Source: UMGS1590 sp900552455 | GTDB taxonomy: Bacteria; Bacillota; Peptococcia; Peptococcales; Peptococcaceae | NCBI GenBank assembly: GCA_963931105.1 | Contig: OZ007004.1 | Location: forward strand, 1,736,001-1,800,000 | Direction of reading: 5' to 3' | DNA: 64,000 nucleotides | Part shown: positions 8,301 through 16,337 of the stretch, piece by piece | Position numbering within the stretch: the first letter of the stretch is position 1 | How the letters are laid out: each line of letters begins with the position of its first letter | Position numbers and translations under genes: made by a program | The notes under the pieces: model-generated | What the model was told of the DNA's origin: nothing | Databases searched by the model: none | What the model saw: the letters and a program-made list of their open reading frames with translations, nothing else

Positions 8301-9779
8301 ATGGGAAAAGAAATAATGATCCGTGACCTGACCTTTTCCTATGGCGGGAACGGAAATCAACTGGAACATATATCGTTAGACATTGCCGCCGGAGAGGTCA
8401 TTGTTATGACCGGCCCATCAGGAAGTGGGAAAAGCTCTTTGACAAGAGTGATTAACGGACTGATTCCCTACTTTTACGAGGGGGAATTAAGCGGGGAGGT
8501 TTTTGTGGATGGAAAACCGCTGAAAGAAATTCCGTCCTGGGAGCGCGGCAAAATCGTAGGGAATGTATTCCAAGACCCCAGGAGCCAGTTTTTTGCCAAC
8601 GAGGTTGCCGGAGAGGTTGCTTTTGGCTGCGAGAACTACGGTTATTCCCATGAGGACATTCGGAACCATGTTTACCGGGCAGCGGCGGACATTAAGATTC
8701 AGGACATTCTGGATCATAGCCTGCACAGCCTGTCCTATGGAATGCGCCAGAAGGTTGCAATTGCATCGGCAGAGGCGATTGACCCGGAAATCTATGTCAT
8801 GGATGAACCGTCCGCCAATCTGGATATTGCATCTACTTATCGCTTTGCGGACATTATCCGCGATTTGAAACAGCAGGGAAAAACCATTATCATCGCAGAA
8901 CACCGGCTTTATTATCTGATGGATCTGGCAGACCGCTTCCTGTGTGTACAGAAAGGAAAAATTGTGCGGGAATTTACCGCACAACAAATGAAAGCTCTGA
9001 CTAATAAGGAAATCCAGGCATTGGGACTTCGCACTCCTGACCTGCATCAGATTGAGCAGACAGAAATCCCGTCTGCGGCAACCAGCGAGGTTGTTCTGGA
9101 AGTGAAAAAACTGAACCACTCTTTTGGTGAAACAATTGTAGCTAAGGATATTGACTTTCAATGCCATCAGGGAGAAGTGATTGCCCTGATCGGCCCCAAC
9201 GGAACGGGCAAAAGCACCATAGGGCGAATATTGGCAGGGCTTTTGAAAGAAAAATCCGGCGAAGTCGTTTTATTCGGAAAGCATTGCAGACCAAAAGGCC
9301 GCTTGGGAAAGGTCTGGTACATTCCCCAGGACTTAGACAGCCAGCTATTCGGTGAGGATTTGCTGGACGAACTGACTACCGGCGCTGAGGTCAGCCCAGA
9401 GCGGAAACAAGCGGCGGAAGAAATCCTGGAAGCCCTGGAACTGACACCGTTTATCAAACAGCATCCCTCTACGCTGTCAGGAGGGCAAAAGCAGCGGCTG
9501 GCTCTTGGCGTAGCACTAATGCACGAAGCGCCTATTATCATACTGGATGAACCAACAAGTGGGCTGGACGGGACGAATATGCGAAATGTCAGCCGGATGA
9601 TCCGCAAACTGGCAAAGATGGGGCGCACCATTATCGTCATTACCCATGATGCGGAGTGTGCGCTTGCCTGCTGTGAGCGGGCAATACGCCTTGAAAATGG
9701 CTGTATTACCGATGATTTTCAAATCAGAGGAGCAGCGCTTCTTTTAGAAAAAATTGGGTATAACCAAAAGGAGGGTTAG
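8301..9779 (+). CDS. ECF transporter double ATPase (fused EcfA-type)
   Basis: 492 residues with two ATP-binding cassettes. Cassette 1: A-loop FSYGGNG, Walker A GPSGSGKSS near 38-46, signature LSYGMRQK, which departs from LSGGQ, and Walker B IYVMDEPSANLD. Cassette 2: Walker A GPNGTGKST, signature LSGGQKQR, Walker B IIILDEPTSGLD and H-loop VITHD. The true start is the ATG at 8301, six bases after AGGAGG; the longer frame from 8247 lies inside the T-component gene. It energises the S-T complex. The first signature motif differs from LSGGEKQK in the locus 3 homologue, which may make the two ATP sites unequal. Confidence 0.88.
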   Translation: MGKEIMIRDLTFSYGGNGNQLEHISLDIAAGEVIVMTGPSGSGKSSLTRVINGLIPYFYEGELSGEVFVDGKPLKEIPSWERGKIVGNVFQDPRSQFFANEVAGEVAFGCENYGYSHEDIRNHVYRAAADIKIQDILDHSLHSLSYGMRQKVAIASAEAIDPEIYVMDEPSANLDIASTYRFADIIRDLKQQGKTIIIAEHRLYYLMDLADRFLCVQKGKIVREFTAQQMKALTNKEIQALGLRTPDLHQIEQTEIPSAATSEVVLEVKKLNHSFGETIVAKDIDFQCHQGEVIALIGPNGTGKSTIGRILAGLLKEKSGEVVLFGKHCRPKGRLGKVWYIPQDLDSQLFGEDLLDELTTGAEVSPERKQAAEEILEALELTPFIKQHPSTLSGGQKQRLALGVALMHEAPIIILDEPTSGLDGTNMRNVSRMIRKLAKMGRTIIVITHDAECALACCERAIRLENGCITDDFQIRGAALLLEKIGYNQKEG

Positions 9780-9781
9780 AA

Positions 9782-11626
9782 ATGGCACAGCAAAACAAGA
9801 ATCAGCCGAAGGCTAAAACCGGGCTGGCACGCTGTCTGGAATTGGCTTCAGGTCATAAAGGACTTGTGTTTCTATCAGGTTTTTTGGCGGCGCTGGCTGC
9901 AATTTGTTCTTTTGTACCTTATTTATCAATTTATTACATCATTCGGGAAATCCTGTTTGTTTACCCGGATATGTCGCTCTTGAATGTTTCTACAATCTCA
10001 ACCTGGGGCTGGCTTGCCCTGGTTGGTATTTTGGGGAACATTGTATTTTACTTTTTTGCTCTACTGTGTTCTCATATTGCAGCGTTTGGAACGCTTTATG
10101 AATTGAAGGTGGCCTTTGCCGACCACATCATGCACATTCCCCTTGGGTATCATTTGACCTTGGGCAGCGGCAAACTGAGAAAAATCATGGACGAAAACAT
10201 TGAAAGCGTTGAGAAATTTATTGCTCACCAGCTCCCGGATTTTGTTGCCTCTTTGGTTGCGCCGCTTGTTCTGGTCATTATTCTTCTTGGGATCGACTGG
10301 CGGTATGGAGTGGTTTGTCTGTTCGGTATTGTTCTGGCTTTCATCGTTCAGTTTGCGGGCTTCAACGGCGAAGCAAAGGAGAAAATGCACCGTTTTCAGA
10401 CCGCACAGGAGAACATGAACAGCGCCTCTGTGGAATATGTGCGCGGTATGCCGGAGATCAAAGCCTTTAATCAGACTGCGGATTCTTTTAAGCGGTTGAG
10501 CAAATCCATTACGGACTATACCTCTTTCGTGCTAGAGTACGCATTGGGCTGGCAAAACTGTATGCCTGCATTTACCACAATCATCAACAATATTTATCTG
10601 CTTTTAATTCCGGTGGGTGTTCTGATCGGGATGCACACTACGGATTTCAGAGAGTATTCGTTGACATTCATTTTCTACCTGATTATTGTCCATGCGATTT
10701 CTGGCATCCTGAATAAGATCATGTATATCTCGGAGTCCTTTACGCAGATTGACGGCAGTGTAGAGCGCATGGATGAAATCTTGCGCATCCCAGTACTGCC
10801 GGAAAAGAATACCTCGACTGATATACAAAACTATGACATTGCTTTTCAAGATGTCAGCTTTTCCTATGAAGCTGATTCCCAGGTCAAGGCCCTGGCTCAC
10901 ATCTCTTTCCTTGCGCCTCAGGGCAAGGTAACAGCCGTTGTCGGTCCTTCCGGTGGCGGTAAAAGTACCATAGCCAACCTGATCTCCCGATTTTATGATG
11001 TAACGGACGGAAGTATTCAAATCGGCGGCGTTGACATTCGGGATATTCCGCTGGATGCGCTGATGGATAAGGTCAGCTTTGTATTTCAGGATACATTCCT
11101 CTTTAAGCAGAGTATTCTGGATAACATCCGCATGGGAAATCCAGATGCTACGGAGGAACAGGTGATTGCGGCGGCAAAGGCGGCAAGATGCCACGAATTT
11201 ATTGAGCAACTTCCAAACGGTTATCAGACTGTGATTGGAAGCACCGGCGTTCATCTCTCAGGTGGTGAATGCCAACGGATTGCCATTGCAAGGGCTATCG
11301 TAAAGGATGCCCCTATCATCGTGCTGGACGAAGCAACCGCATTCAGCGACCCGGAAAATGAGTACCTGATTCAAAAAGCCTTTGAGAAGCTGATCCAGAA
11401 TAAAACGGTTGTAATGATTGCCCATCGTCTGTCCACGATTCGTAACGCTGACCAGATTCTTGTCATGGAAAAAGGACACCTGATTGAATCCGGCACCCAT
11501 GGCGAGTTGCTGAAGAAGAGCGGAAAATACGCGCAGATGTGGAGCAGCTATACGGAGTCGATCAACTGGAAAATTAGCACCCGTTGGACTAGCTTCGCGT
11601 CGCAGGAAAGGCGGTGTGATCTATGA
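9782..11626 (+). CDS. exporter-fold ABC half-transporter, first of pair
   Basis: 614 residues: membrane domain to about 330, then A-loop FSYEAD, Walker A GPSGGGKST near 388, Q-loop VFQDTFLFKQ, signature LSGGECQR and Walker B IIVLDEATAFSD. It starts two bases after the ECF ATPase stop, with AAGGAGGG as ribosome binding site, so the ECF module and this ABC pair are one transcription unit. The C-terminus has an extra tail after INWKIS (TRWTSFASQERRCDL) not seen in its paralogues. The last 4 bp overlap the partner gene. Confidence 0.85.
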   Translation: MAQQNKNQPKAKTGLARCLELASGHKGLVFLSGFLAALAAICSFVPYLSIYYIIREILFVYPDMSLLNVSTISTWGWLALVGILGNIVFYFFALLCSHIAAFGTLYELKVAFADHIMHIPLGYHLTLGSGKLRKIMDENIESVEKFIAHQLPDFVASLVAPLVLVIILLGIDWRYGVVCLFGIVLAFIVQFAGFNGEAKEKMHRFQTAQENMNSASVEYVRGMPEIKAFNQTADSFKRLSKSITDYTSFVLEYALGWQNCMPAFTTIINNIYLLLIPVGVLIGMHTTDFREYSLTFIFYLIIVHAISGILNKIMYISESFTQIDGSVERMDEILRIPVLPEKNTSTDIQNYDIAFQDVSFSYEADSQVKALAHISFLAPQGKVTAVVGPSGGGKSTIANLISRFYDVTDGSIQIGGVDIRDIPLDALMDKVSFVFQDTFLFKQSILDNIRMGNPDATEEQVIAAAKAARCHEFIEQLPNGYQTVIGSTGVHLSGGECQRIAIARAIVKDAPIIVLDEATAFSDPENEYLIQKAFEKLIQNKTVVMIAHRLSTIRNADQILVMEKGHLIESGTHGELLKKSGKYAQMWSSYTESINWKISTRWTSFASQERRCDL

Positions 11627-13356
11627 GTAAGCTGAAAGAAAAGTTAATGCTGTCGGAGAAAGGCTACTCCGACCTGAAAGAAGCGATTACAGCCTGCACA
11701 ATAACCAATATTGCGCTGCTGCTTCCTTCAATGGTAGCCTGCCTGCTCTTTTGGGAGCTATTGAAGCCGTTTACCGGAGAAACAATTTCATGGATCGCAC
11801 TGTGGAAGTTGCTGGGCCTGGGAGTGGTAGCGGCTATCCTGGTATTCCTGGCTGCGAAAAACGATTATAGGAAAACCTATATTGCCTCCTATAAGGAGGC
11901 CAGCACGACCAGACTTCGGATTGCAGAACATCTTCGCAAGCTCCCCATGAGCTTCTTTAACACGAAAGATTTAACTGATATTACCACAAACATGATGGCG
12001 GATTGCAGCAGCATGGAATCCATGCTCAGCAGTACCATTCCGCCGTTGATTGCAAATATTATCTCCGTCACCCTGACCTGTATTTGTCTGGCGTTTTTTG
12101 ACTGGAGAATGGCTCTTGCGATTTTCTGCACGATGCCGGTTACATTCCTCATCATCTGGTGCGGGCGCAAGCTGCAACTCCGTCTGTTTGACAAACAGGT
12201 GGATGTGAAATTGGAGGCATCCAGCCAGATTCAGGAATACCTGGAAGGCATCAAGATCATCAAATCCTGCGGCCTTGGCGGTTCCCGTTTCTCCACGCTG
12301 GACAAAGCACTTCAGGCCATGAGAAAAATTGCCATCAAGGTAGAACTGGCCTCTGGTATTCTGGTTCAGGGAGCCAGCCTGGTTCTGCAAGCAGGTCTTG
12401 GCATCACCATTTTTATTGGAACGGTGCTGATAACCGGCGGTCAAATCGAACTGCTCCCTCTGCTGGTGCTATTCATGTTCTCCACGCAGATTTACGGCCC
12501 GATCCTTGCCATCCTTTCGCAGTTGACTTCTCTGTTCCACTTGGGAACTGTCACCAACCGTATGCGTACCCTGCTGACTACGCCTGCTATGGAAGGTGAG
12601 GACAAGGATGTATCTAAGTATGACATAGAACTGAAAAATGTCACCTTCGGGTATAATCAGGACGATGTTATCAAGGATGTGTCTTTCGCTATTCCCGCTG
12701 GCAGCGTAACGGCCCTGGTAGGGCCTTCCGGTAGCGGCAAAAGTACGATTTCCAAATTGATTGCCCGCTTTTGGGATGTAAGAAAAGGCCAGATTACCAT
12801 TGGTGGTATAGATGTCAGAACCATTGAACCGGAACACTTGATGCGCTGTATGTCCTTTGTATTTCAGGATGTGACCCTGTTCAATGATACTGTTTTTAAT
12901 AATATCCGCGTAGGCAACACGAACGCTACTGAGGAACAGGTCATGGCGGCGGCAAAGGCGGCATACTGTGACGAATTTATCCAGCGATTGCCGGACGGTT
13001 ATCAGACTGTCCTTGGGGAAAACGGCAGCACCCTTTCCGGCGGTGAGCGTCAGCGGATTTCCATTGCCCGCGCTCTGCTGAAAGATGCCCCTATCATTCT
13101 TCTGGACGAGGCAACCGCATCCCTTGACCCGGAAAATGAGGTTTTGATTCAGCGGGCCATTGCGAAGCTGGTAGAGGGCAAGACGGTTATTATGATTGCT
13201 CATCGGCTTCGTACTGTCGTGGATGCCGACCAGATTATCGTTCTGGCAGATGGCAAACTGGCTGAACAGGGAACACATGAAGAATTGATGGGAAAGAAAG
13301 GGCTGTATGAGAAGCTGTATCATATTCAGCAGGAAAGTCTTGGATGGGCTGTGTAA
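11623..13356 (+). CDS. exporter-fold ABC half-transporter, second of pair
   Basis: 577 residues: membrane domain, then A-loop FGYNQDD, Walker A GPSGSGKST near 367, Q-loop VFQDVTLFND, LSGGERQR and Walker B IILLDEATASLD. It ends in ESLGWAV, the same type of ending as the other second-of-pair proteins (AIGWKL at 5116, STEGWKI at 18061). It is coupled to the preceding gene by ATGA and is the last gene of the first half of locus 2. Confidence 0.85.
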   Translation: MSKLKEKLMLSEKGYSDLKEAITACTITNIALLLPSMVACLLFWELLKPFTGETISWIALWKLLGLGVVAAILVFLAAKNDYRKTYIASYKEASTTRLRIAEHLRKLPMSFFNTKDLTDITTNMMADCSSMESMLSSTIPPLIANIISVTLTCICLAFFDWRMALAIFCTMPVTFLIIWCGRKLQLRLFDKQVDVKLEASSQIQEYLEGIKIIKSCGLGGSRFSTLDKALQAMRKIAIKVELASGILVQGASLVLQAGLGITIFIGTVLITGGQIELLPLLVLFMFSTQIYGPILAILSQLTSLFHLGTVTNRMRTLLTTPAMEGEDKDVSKYDIELKNVTFGYNQDDVIKDVSFAIPAGSVTALVGPSGSGKSTISKLIARFWDVRKGQITIGGIDVRTIEPEHLMRCMSFVFQDVTLFNDTVFNNIRVGNTNATEEQVMAAAKAAYCDEFIQRLPDGYQTVLGENGSTLSGGERQRISIARALLKDAPIILLDEATASLDPENEVLIQRAIAKLVEGKTVIMIAHRLRTVVDADQIIVLADGKLAEQGTHEELMGKKGLYEKLYHIQQESLGWAV

Positions 13357-13424
13357 TTTTTATGGCTGGAAGCATTTCTCCGATGCTGCATTGCATACGC
13401 CCAGAGAGGTGTATTAGAAATTGT

Positions 13425-13463
13425 CGGGCATTCGTGTTTATGCGAATGTCCGTGGCGGTTTTT
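13425..13463 (+). terminator. probable terminator after first ABC pair of locus 2
   Basis: CGGGCATTCG pairs with CGAATGTCCG (one G-U pair); a T run follows six bases later. Confidence 0.5.
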
Positions 13464-13644
13464 CTATGTGCTGAATCAGATTGGAAGTGATAGACGTTTC
13501 TGAGAAACTGAAAGCGTTTGATCCTGCGCACTGAATGAAGCTGACGAACAGTCCGAAAATACAGTTGGATAGTAATAGCAGGCGATTTTCTTGTCTGCTT
13601 GTTTTGCAATAGTTAGCAATGAATAATAAAAATGGAAAATCATC

Positions 13645-13673
13645 TTGACAACGCTATCTGACAAGAGTATATT
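13645..13673 (+). promoter_or_regulatory. promoter of second TetR gene
   Basis: TTGACA at 13645-13650 and TATATT at 13668-13673 with a 17-bp spacer. CTATCT in the spacer and AGATAG just after the -10 form an inverted pair that could be an operator. Confidence 0.75.
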
Positions 13674-13753
13674 TTAGATAGGCGCTCGTTCTGTAAGGAC
13701 GGGCTTCTACTTGAAACGTGAGTTAGCATATTCTATCTGATAATGAATAGGAG

Positions 13754-14371
13754 GTGCATGGCCTGAAAAAGAACAGCAAAAAGCCGGAGATCAGACGGCA
13801 GGAACTTATAGATGTTGCATCGGCTCTATTCGCTGAAAAAGGGTATGAAGCGGTTTCTGTTCGGGATATTCTGAATGTAGTAAATGGCGCGCCGGGAATG
13901 TTCTATTACTATTTCAAATCCAAGCAGGATATTTATATCGCAGCTCAGGAACAATACATTACCCAGCGATTGGAACGGAAGTGTACGATCATCGAGGATG
14001 AAACCGTTCCCTTTGATGAAAAGCTGCCCATCTTCCGCAGCATGGTTGAGGAGGATATACAGGGCTATATGGAACGCTTTGTGCCGCAAGCCGATGCGTC
14101 CATTTCTGATACATCCTATAAACTCTATGATCTGGTACATATGCTGGGCCGAATGGTTGTCCCGTATTCTAAATTTATTTTACAGGGTATACGGGAAAAC
14201 CGGCTGAACAACCGCTTCCATATCACAGAGGAAAATGCGGAGGCATTTGCAACCTTTGTGCTATACGGCGCATGGGGGATGATCTACAACAACAAGTTTA
14301 CTGGCAGCGGTGAAGCCTATGATTTAGAAAACATATTAAAAATCACCGACCAACTATTTTATGGACCTTAA
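13754..14371 (+). CDS. TetR family transcriptional regulator (start uncertain)
   Basis: About 202-205 residues. The TetR DNA-binding domain is clear (RRQELIDVASALFAEKGYEAVSVRDILNVV, then GMFYYYFKSKQDIY). No in-frame ATG exists near the 5' end: GTG at 13754 overlaps the ribosome binding site AGGAGG (13749-13754), while a CTG at 13763 lies at the ideal distance. An out-of-frame ATG at 13758 opens only ATG GCC TGA, so a start-site indel or coupled initiation is possible. It is followed by an ABC pair, as in locus 1, and may bind the palindrome at 14443-14464. Confidence 0.75.
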   Translation: MHGLKKNSKKPEIRRQELIDVASALFAEKGYEAVSVRDILNVVNGAPGMFYYYFKSKQDIYIAAQEQYITQRLERKCTIIEDETVPFDEKLPIFRSMVEEDIQGYMERFVPQADASISDTSYKLYDLVHMLGRMVVPYSKFILQGIRENRLNNRFHITEENAEAFATFVLYGAWGMIYNNKFTGSGEAYDLENILKITDQLFYGP

Positions 14372-14392
14372 AACAAATTCATATATGACAAA

Positions 14393-14437
14393 CACAACGG
14401 GAATGTTCCGCAAGGGGCATTTCCGTTGTGGCGTTTT
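14393..14437 (+). terminator. probable terminator after TetR gene
   Basis: CACAACGGGAATG pairs with CATTTCCGTTGTG (one G-U pair), followed by a short T run (GCGTTTT). Confidence 0.5.
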
Positions 14438-14442
14438 AGGGG

Positions 14443-14464
14443 TACAGAACGAATTCGGTCTGTA
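14443..14464 (+). promoter_or_regulatory. 22-bp palindrome, candidate TetR operator
   Basis: TACAGAACGAA and TTCGGTCTGTA form an inverted repeat centred on GAATTC, broken only at one symmetric pair. It lies 23 bases before the ABC gene at 14487. The half TCGTTCTGTA recurs at 13686-13695 in the TetR leader, which would fit one repressor controlling both. The link to this TetR is inferred. Confidence 0.55.
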
Positions 14465-14486
14465 AAAAGAAAGCGAGGTTTAAACG

Positions 14487-16337
14487 ATGAAACAGAATGA
14501 AAAGCCGAAACAAGGAATTCCCCGGCTGCTGGAAATTTCCGGCGAAAAGAATACGTCTTTTGCAGTCAGTGTCCTTCTCTCCATACTTGGAACACTGTGC
14601 CAACTGGTTCCATTTCTGTCCATTTATCAGGTGATGGCGGAGTTGTTGCGTCATGCAGCCACAGGAGCGATACTCCACACAGAGTTTATGATCCGCTGGG
14701 CGCTGTATGGTCTGGCTGGTCTGATAGTGGGATATGTGCTGGCTTATGCCGGTGGTATGATGGCCCACACTTTTGCCTATCGTGTGATCTGCGGCGTTCG
14801 TTTGAAAGTGGCGGAGCATATCGGAAAGCTGCCAATGGGTTATGTTACGAACAATTCCATCGGGAAAATGAAACAGGTTTTGGATGCGGATGTAGAACAG
14901 ATTGAAACCTTTCTGGCCCATCAACTGCCGGATTTTGTAAGCACTGTTGTTATGCTGATTGCGATGTTTATTATCATGTTTTCGCAAAATGTCTGGCTGG
15001 CGCTGGCCTGCCTGATCCCGATTGTGGTTGGCTTTGTCTGCCAGTTTGCAGTGATGATTAAAATTTTGAAAAGCGGCGGACTGAAAGAAAACTTTGACGC
15101 ACTGGAAAAAATCAGTTCTTCTTCCATCCAGTACGTCCAAGGGATGCCCTCTATCAAAATCTTTGGGCAGACAGTGAAATCCTTTCGGAAGTTCTATGAG
15201 GATATTATCAGCTATCGGGACTTCACAACCAAAATGACCGAGGTGATCCGTCCCGGCTATGTCCTCTTTCGGATGTTTGTGCTGTCTGTTGCGACCTTTA
15301 TCGTCCCTGTCGGGCTGCTCCTGTTTTTGCAAAACCCCGGTGATGTGGCCTTTGTTGTGACGTTTCTGTTTTCCCTGATCGTAGGGCCTGGTGCAGCCAC
15401 TCCAACCTTGAAGCTGCGCAGTTTTTCCGAAAGCATGAATGTCGTTACAGAGGGCGTCAAACGTGTGGATGAAGTGCTGAACGAAAAGCCGCTGCCGGAA
15501 CCGGCACACAAGGGGAGCCTGTCAGGGCGGGAGGGCGGCCTGGGCCGGAGTAAGTCCCCGGCTGGTTATGATATTTCTTTCCATAATGTCTCTTTTTCCT
15601 ACGAGGCAGAGGGCCGGAAAATCCTTGATCATGTTTCTTTTGCTGCAAGACAGGGAGAGATTACAGCCCTTGTCGGTCCGTCTGGTGCAGGTAAATCCAC
15701 CATTGCAGAGCTGATCCCCCGCTTTTGGGATGTGACAGAGGGCAGCATTGAAATTGGCGGTGTGAATATTCAGGATATGTCCATTCACGACCTGATGGAG
15801 CAGATGTCGTTTGTCTTTCAGGAGAGCTTTTTGTTCTCTGACACGATTTTTAACAACATCGCTTTAGGAAAACCAGGAGCCACGAAAGAGCAGGTGGAAG
15901 AAGCCGCAAAAGCAGCACAATGCCACGATTTTATCATGACACTTCCTAATGGCTATCAGACAAAAATCGGTGACGGCGGCGTATATCTGTCCGGCGGAGA
16001 GCAGCAGCGTGTTTCTATTGCAAGGGCAATCCTGAAAAATGCCCCAATATTGATTTTGGACGAGGCGAACGCCTATGCGGACGCCGAGAATGAGCATGAA
16101 ATGCAGATTGCTTTGCAATCCCTGATACAGAATAAAACGGTCATTATGATTGCCCACAGGCTGACAACCATCTGCAATGCCAACCAGATTTTAGTTGTGG
16201 ACAGCGGGCAGATTAAGGAACACGGCACCCATGATAAATTGCTGAAAAAGCATGGGCTATATGCAGCCATGTGGGATGCTGGTGTTAATTCGGCTACATG
16301 GACGATCCGTGCTGGAAAGGAGGCCGTGACAGAATGA
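14487..16337 (+). CDS. exporter-fold ABC half-transporter, first of second pair
   Basis: 616 residues: membrane domain to about 330, then A-loop FSYEAEG, Walker A GPSGAGKST, Q-loop VFQESFLFSD, signature LSGGEQQR, Walker B ILILDEANAYAD (Asn where Thr is usual). Residues 342-354 (KGSLSGREGGLGR), in the linker ahead of the ATPase domain, look like a shortened copy of the 45-bp repeat found in locus 3, in the same reading frame. The gene overlaps its partner by ATGA. With the TetR upstream this repeats the TetR-ABC-ABC order of locus 1. Confidence 0.85.
   Translation: MKQNEKPKQGIPRLLEISGEKNTSFAVSVLLSILGTLCQLVPFLSIYQVMAELLRHAATGAILHTEFMIRWALYGLAGLIVGYVLAYAGGMMAHTFAYRVICGVRLKVAEHIGKLPMGYVTNNSIGKMKQVLDADVEQIETFLAHQLPDFVSTVVMLIAMFIIMFSQNVWLALACLIPIVVGFVCQFAVMIKILKSGGLKENFDALEKISSSSIQYVQGMPSIKIFGQTVKSFRKFYEDIISYRDFTTKMTEVIRPGYVLFRMFVLSVATFIVPVGLLLFLQNPGDVAFVVTFLFSLIVGPGAATPTLKLRSFSESMNVVTEGVKRVDEVLNEKPLPEPAHKGSLSGREGGLGRSKSPAGYDISFHNVSFSYEAEGRKILDHVSFAARQGEITALVGPSGAGKSTIAELIPRFWDVTEGSIEIGGVNIQDMSIHDLMEQMSFVFQESFLFSDTIFNNIALGKPGATKEQVEEAAKAAQCHDFIMTLPNGYQTKIGDGGVYLSGGEQQRVSIARAILKNAPILILDEANAYADAENEHEMQIALQSLIQNKTVIMIAHRLTTICNANQILVVDSGQIKEHGTHDKLLKKHGLYAAMWDAGVNSATWTIRAGKEAVTE
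15510..15548 (+). repeat. degenerate 39-bp relative of the 45-bp hairpin repeat
   Basis: It encodes KGSLSGREGGLGR in frame. It shares the GREGGLG core and the second stem (CGGCC TG GGCCG) with the repeats at 53.6-58.7 kb but has lost the first perfect hairpin and 6 bp. Confidence 0.5.

Larger units (their letters stand above)
13357..13753. other. gene-free stretch before TetR gene
   Basis: About 400 bases holding a terminator-like hairpin (13425-13463), the TetR promoter (13645-13673) and an 80-base leader with an octamer CTATCTGA at 13654-13661 and 13733-13740 plus its inverse half AGATAG at 13676-13681. No gene was recognised. Confidence 0.5.
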
